From positions 62,001-126,000 of the forward strand of contig CAWINX010000001.1 in the NCBI GenBank assembly GCA_963837585.1: a stretch of 64,000 bases of DNA, read 5' to 3'. The notes below the pieces were generated by a model that saw only the letters and a list, made by a program, of their open reading frames with translations, was not told the origin of the DNA and ran no database searches. Below, one piece after another: positions 63,021 through 64,000 of the stretch. The stretch is from CAWINX01 sp963837585 (GTDB taxonomy: Bacteria; Actinomycetota; Thermoleophilia; Solirubrobacterales; 70-9). How positions within the stretch are numbered: position 1 is the stretch's first letter; every line of letters begins with the position of its first letter. The position numbers and the translations under genes are program-made.

Positions 63021-64000
63021 GTGGTTAGCGCCGGCTCCTACATCCTCAGCGCCGCCCAGCTGGCCGTCCTCGCCCTGGCTCTCGGCTACAGCGCCTACGC
63101 CCTACGCCGCCGCCTCCTACCAGCCTGGCAAGGCGCCCCAGCCCGCCTGGTAGAGGCAATAGTCGGCATAGCCCTACTGATCTGGCTCAGCGAGCTACTG
63201 GGCACCTTCAGCTTCTTCTACTCCGGGGCCCTGGTCGTTTCGTCCCTTTTGTTGGCCGGGGCGGTCGCCTGGTTCGTTCGTCCCTCGCGCTCAGACAATT
63301 CGCTCTTGCCGGGGGGTGGCACTGTAGGGGGGCCCACCCCTGAGGACGCTTTAGCGACCGGAGGGGGTGGGGGGTCCCCTGCAGTGACAGGACCCGCCGG
63401 CCTAAGCGCAATGTCCCTGATCGCAGTTGCTGTTGTCGGGCTTGTTGTCGCCCATTGGGGCCTGACGACAAAGGACGCCCTGGACCGAGGCATCTTCAAC
63501 TTCGACTCCCTCTGGTACCACCTGCCGTTCGCCGTCGACATGGCGCAGAGCCACAGCGTCACCGGGCTGCACTACACCGACACGGTCTTCACCAACTGGC
63601 TTTACCCGCAGAACTCCGAGCTGATCCACAGCGTCGGGATCCTGCTGACCCACCGCGACACGCTGTCGCTGTTCGTCAACTTCGGTTGGCTGGCGGTCGC
63701 CTTCCTCTCGGCCTGGTGCATCGGCCGCCCCTACGGCCGTCAGCACCTCAGCCTCGTCGCGGCCGCCCTCGTGCTCGAGGCCTACACCTTGGTCGTGCGT
63801 GAGCCGGGCGCCGCGAAGAACGACGTCGCCACCGCGGCGCTGCTGCTCGCCGCCGTGGCGATTCTGATCAACGCCTGGGAGGGCTCCTCTGGGGAGGGGC
63901 GCCGGGGGGCGCTGCCGATCGGCTGGCCGCTCGCTGCCGCCGGTCTCGCGGTCGGGCTCGCGGCCGGGACGAAGTTCACCGTGATGGCGCTGGCCGCGGC
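63021..64000 (+). CDS. polytopic membrane protein, glycosyltransferase-39-like, cut by window end
   Basis: The frame from the GTG at 63021 is open to the window end (326 codons). It has at least six hydrophobic segments, beginning with SAAQLAVLALALGYSAYAL and LVEAIVGIALLIWL. An outward loop resembles GT39/ArnT-type proteins: TTKDALDRGIFNFDSLWYHLP (catalytic-like Asp), then VDMAQSHSVTGLHYTD. Residues about 97-127 are encoded by the nested-hairpin repeat and read as a Gly/Pro-rich insert (GGPTPEDALATGGGGGSP). A lipid-linked sugar transferase role is inferred from topology and the DSLWYHLP motif. Confidence 0.65.
   Translation, partial: MVSAGSYILSAAQLAVLALALGYSAYALRRRLLPAWQGAPARLVEAIVGIALLIWLSELLGTFSFFYSGALVVSSLLLAGAVAWFVRPSRSDNSLLPGGGTVGGPTPEDALATGGGGGSPAVTGPAGLSAMSLIAVAVVGLVVAHWGLTTKDALDRGIFNFDSLWYHLPFAVDMAQSHSVTGLHYTDTVFTNWLYPQNSELIHSVGILLTHRDTLSLFVNFGWLAVAFLSAWCIGRPYGRQHLSLVAAALVLEAYTLVVREPGAAKNDVATAALLLAAVAILINAWEGSSGEGRRGALPIGWPLAAAGLAVGLAAGTKFTVMALAA
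63309..63400 (+). repeat. nested-hairpin repeat, copy 2, inside a membrane-protein gene
   Basis: The same element as at 15321-15408. P1 is CCGGGGGGT/ACCCGCCGG, P2 CACTGTAGGGG/CCCCTGCAGTG, P3 CCCACCCC/GGGGTGGG and P4 CGC-TTTA-GCG. The internal loops GG/ACAGG and TGAGGA/ACCGGA are kept. It lies within the open frame of the membrane protein, adding about 31 codons without breaking the frame. On the + strand it keeps the same orientation as copy 1. Confidence 0.75.

Noticed and set aside
63309..63400. Nested-hairpin copy 2 as a transcription terminator
   Set aside because: It lies inside an open frame with continued coding sequence of normal membrane-protein type and has no T-run.

Overview
The window is GC-rich throughout and gene-dense on both strands, with frequent GTG starts, 1- to 4-base gene overlaps and few spacers. 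The order metG-tatD-rsmA-ispE ... glmU-prs ... rplY-pth ... mfd-surA-like-eno-ftsB-like is the one known from high-GC Gram-positive chromosomes. Together with an HdrB-like third gene in the succinate dehydrogenase locus, a eukaryote-type NADP isocitrate dehydrogenase and a DedA-PAP2 fusion, it suggests a deep-branching actinobacterium, plausibly Thermoleophilia/Solirubrobacterales. The taxonomic placement is inference; it is ordinary chromosome with small accessory patches.

Layout. 1-2.3 kb: asd and a cation/proton antiporter. 2.4-3.5 kb: HTH regulator and a RelE/ParE-like toxin-antitoxin pair. 3.5-12.6 kb: respiratory and TCA genes (sdhE-like, sdhB, sdhA, icd, mdh) with a site-2 protease and an AidB-like dehydrogenase. 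12.7-18.8 kb: AT-hook/winged-helix protein, two lipid desaturases, Hsp20 and Lon. 18.9-23.2 kb: TetR and MMPL genes separated by a 1.4-kb low-GC insertion flanked by 12-bp direct repeats. 23.3-28 kb: amidase, diiron oxidase-SCP2 fusion, acyl-CoA ligase. 28-35.5 kb: short, mostly accessory genes including a nucleotidyltransferase pair, a GH114-like enzyme, a formylglycine-generating-enzyme-like protein and a VapBC-type module. 35.5-38.5 kb: glyQS, FmdB-like and LCP proteins. 38.5-47 kb: ROK kinase, rsmI, metG, tatD, rsmA, ispE, DedA-PAP2. 47-56 kb: PucR-type regulator, tRNA-Gln, HdeD, glmU-prs-GDPD, ABC1 kinase, rplY-pth-enoyl-CoA hydratase, MazEF-like pair. 56.5-64 kb: mfd, SurA-like foldase, eno, FtsB-like protein and a membrane protein running off the end.

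Sequence quality matters for every reader. At least sixteen genes, several essential (sdhB, mdh, glyQS, ispE, glmU), are broken by single-base indels while long neighbours (lon, mfd, sdhA, icd, eno) are intact. I treat these as probable sequencing or assembly errors and annotate full gene extents across them.

The most unusual material is non-coding: (i) two copies of an ~90-bp nested hairpin at 15321 and 63309 with conserved internal loops and compensatory stem changes, one of them inside an open reading frame; (ii) a pair of ~95-bp inverted-repeat elements at 8511 and 12564, each between convergent genes; (iii) three further large branched palindromes at 15045, 18746 and 48993; (iv) the strongly cytosine-depleted non-coding DNA of the 19.5-20.9 kb insertion.
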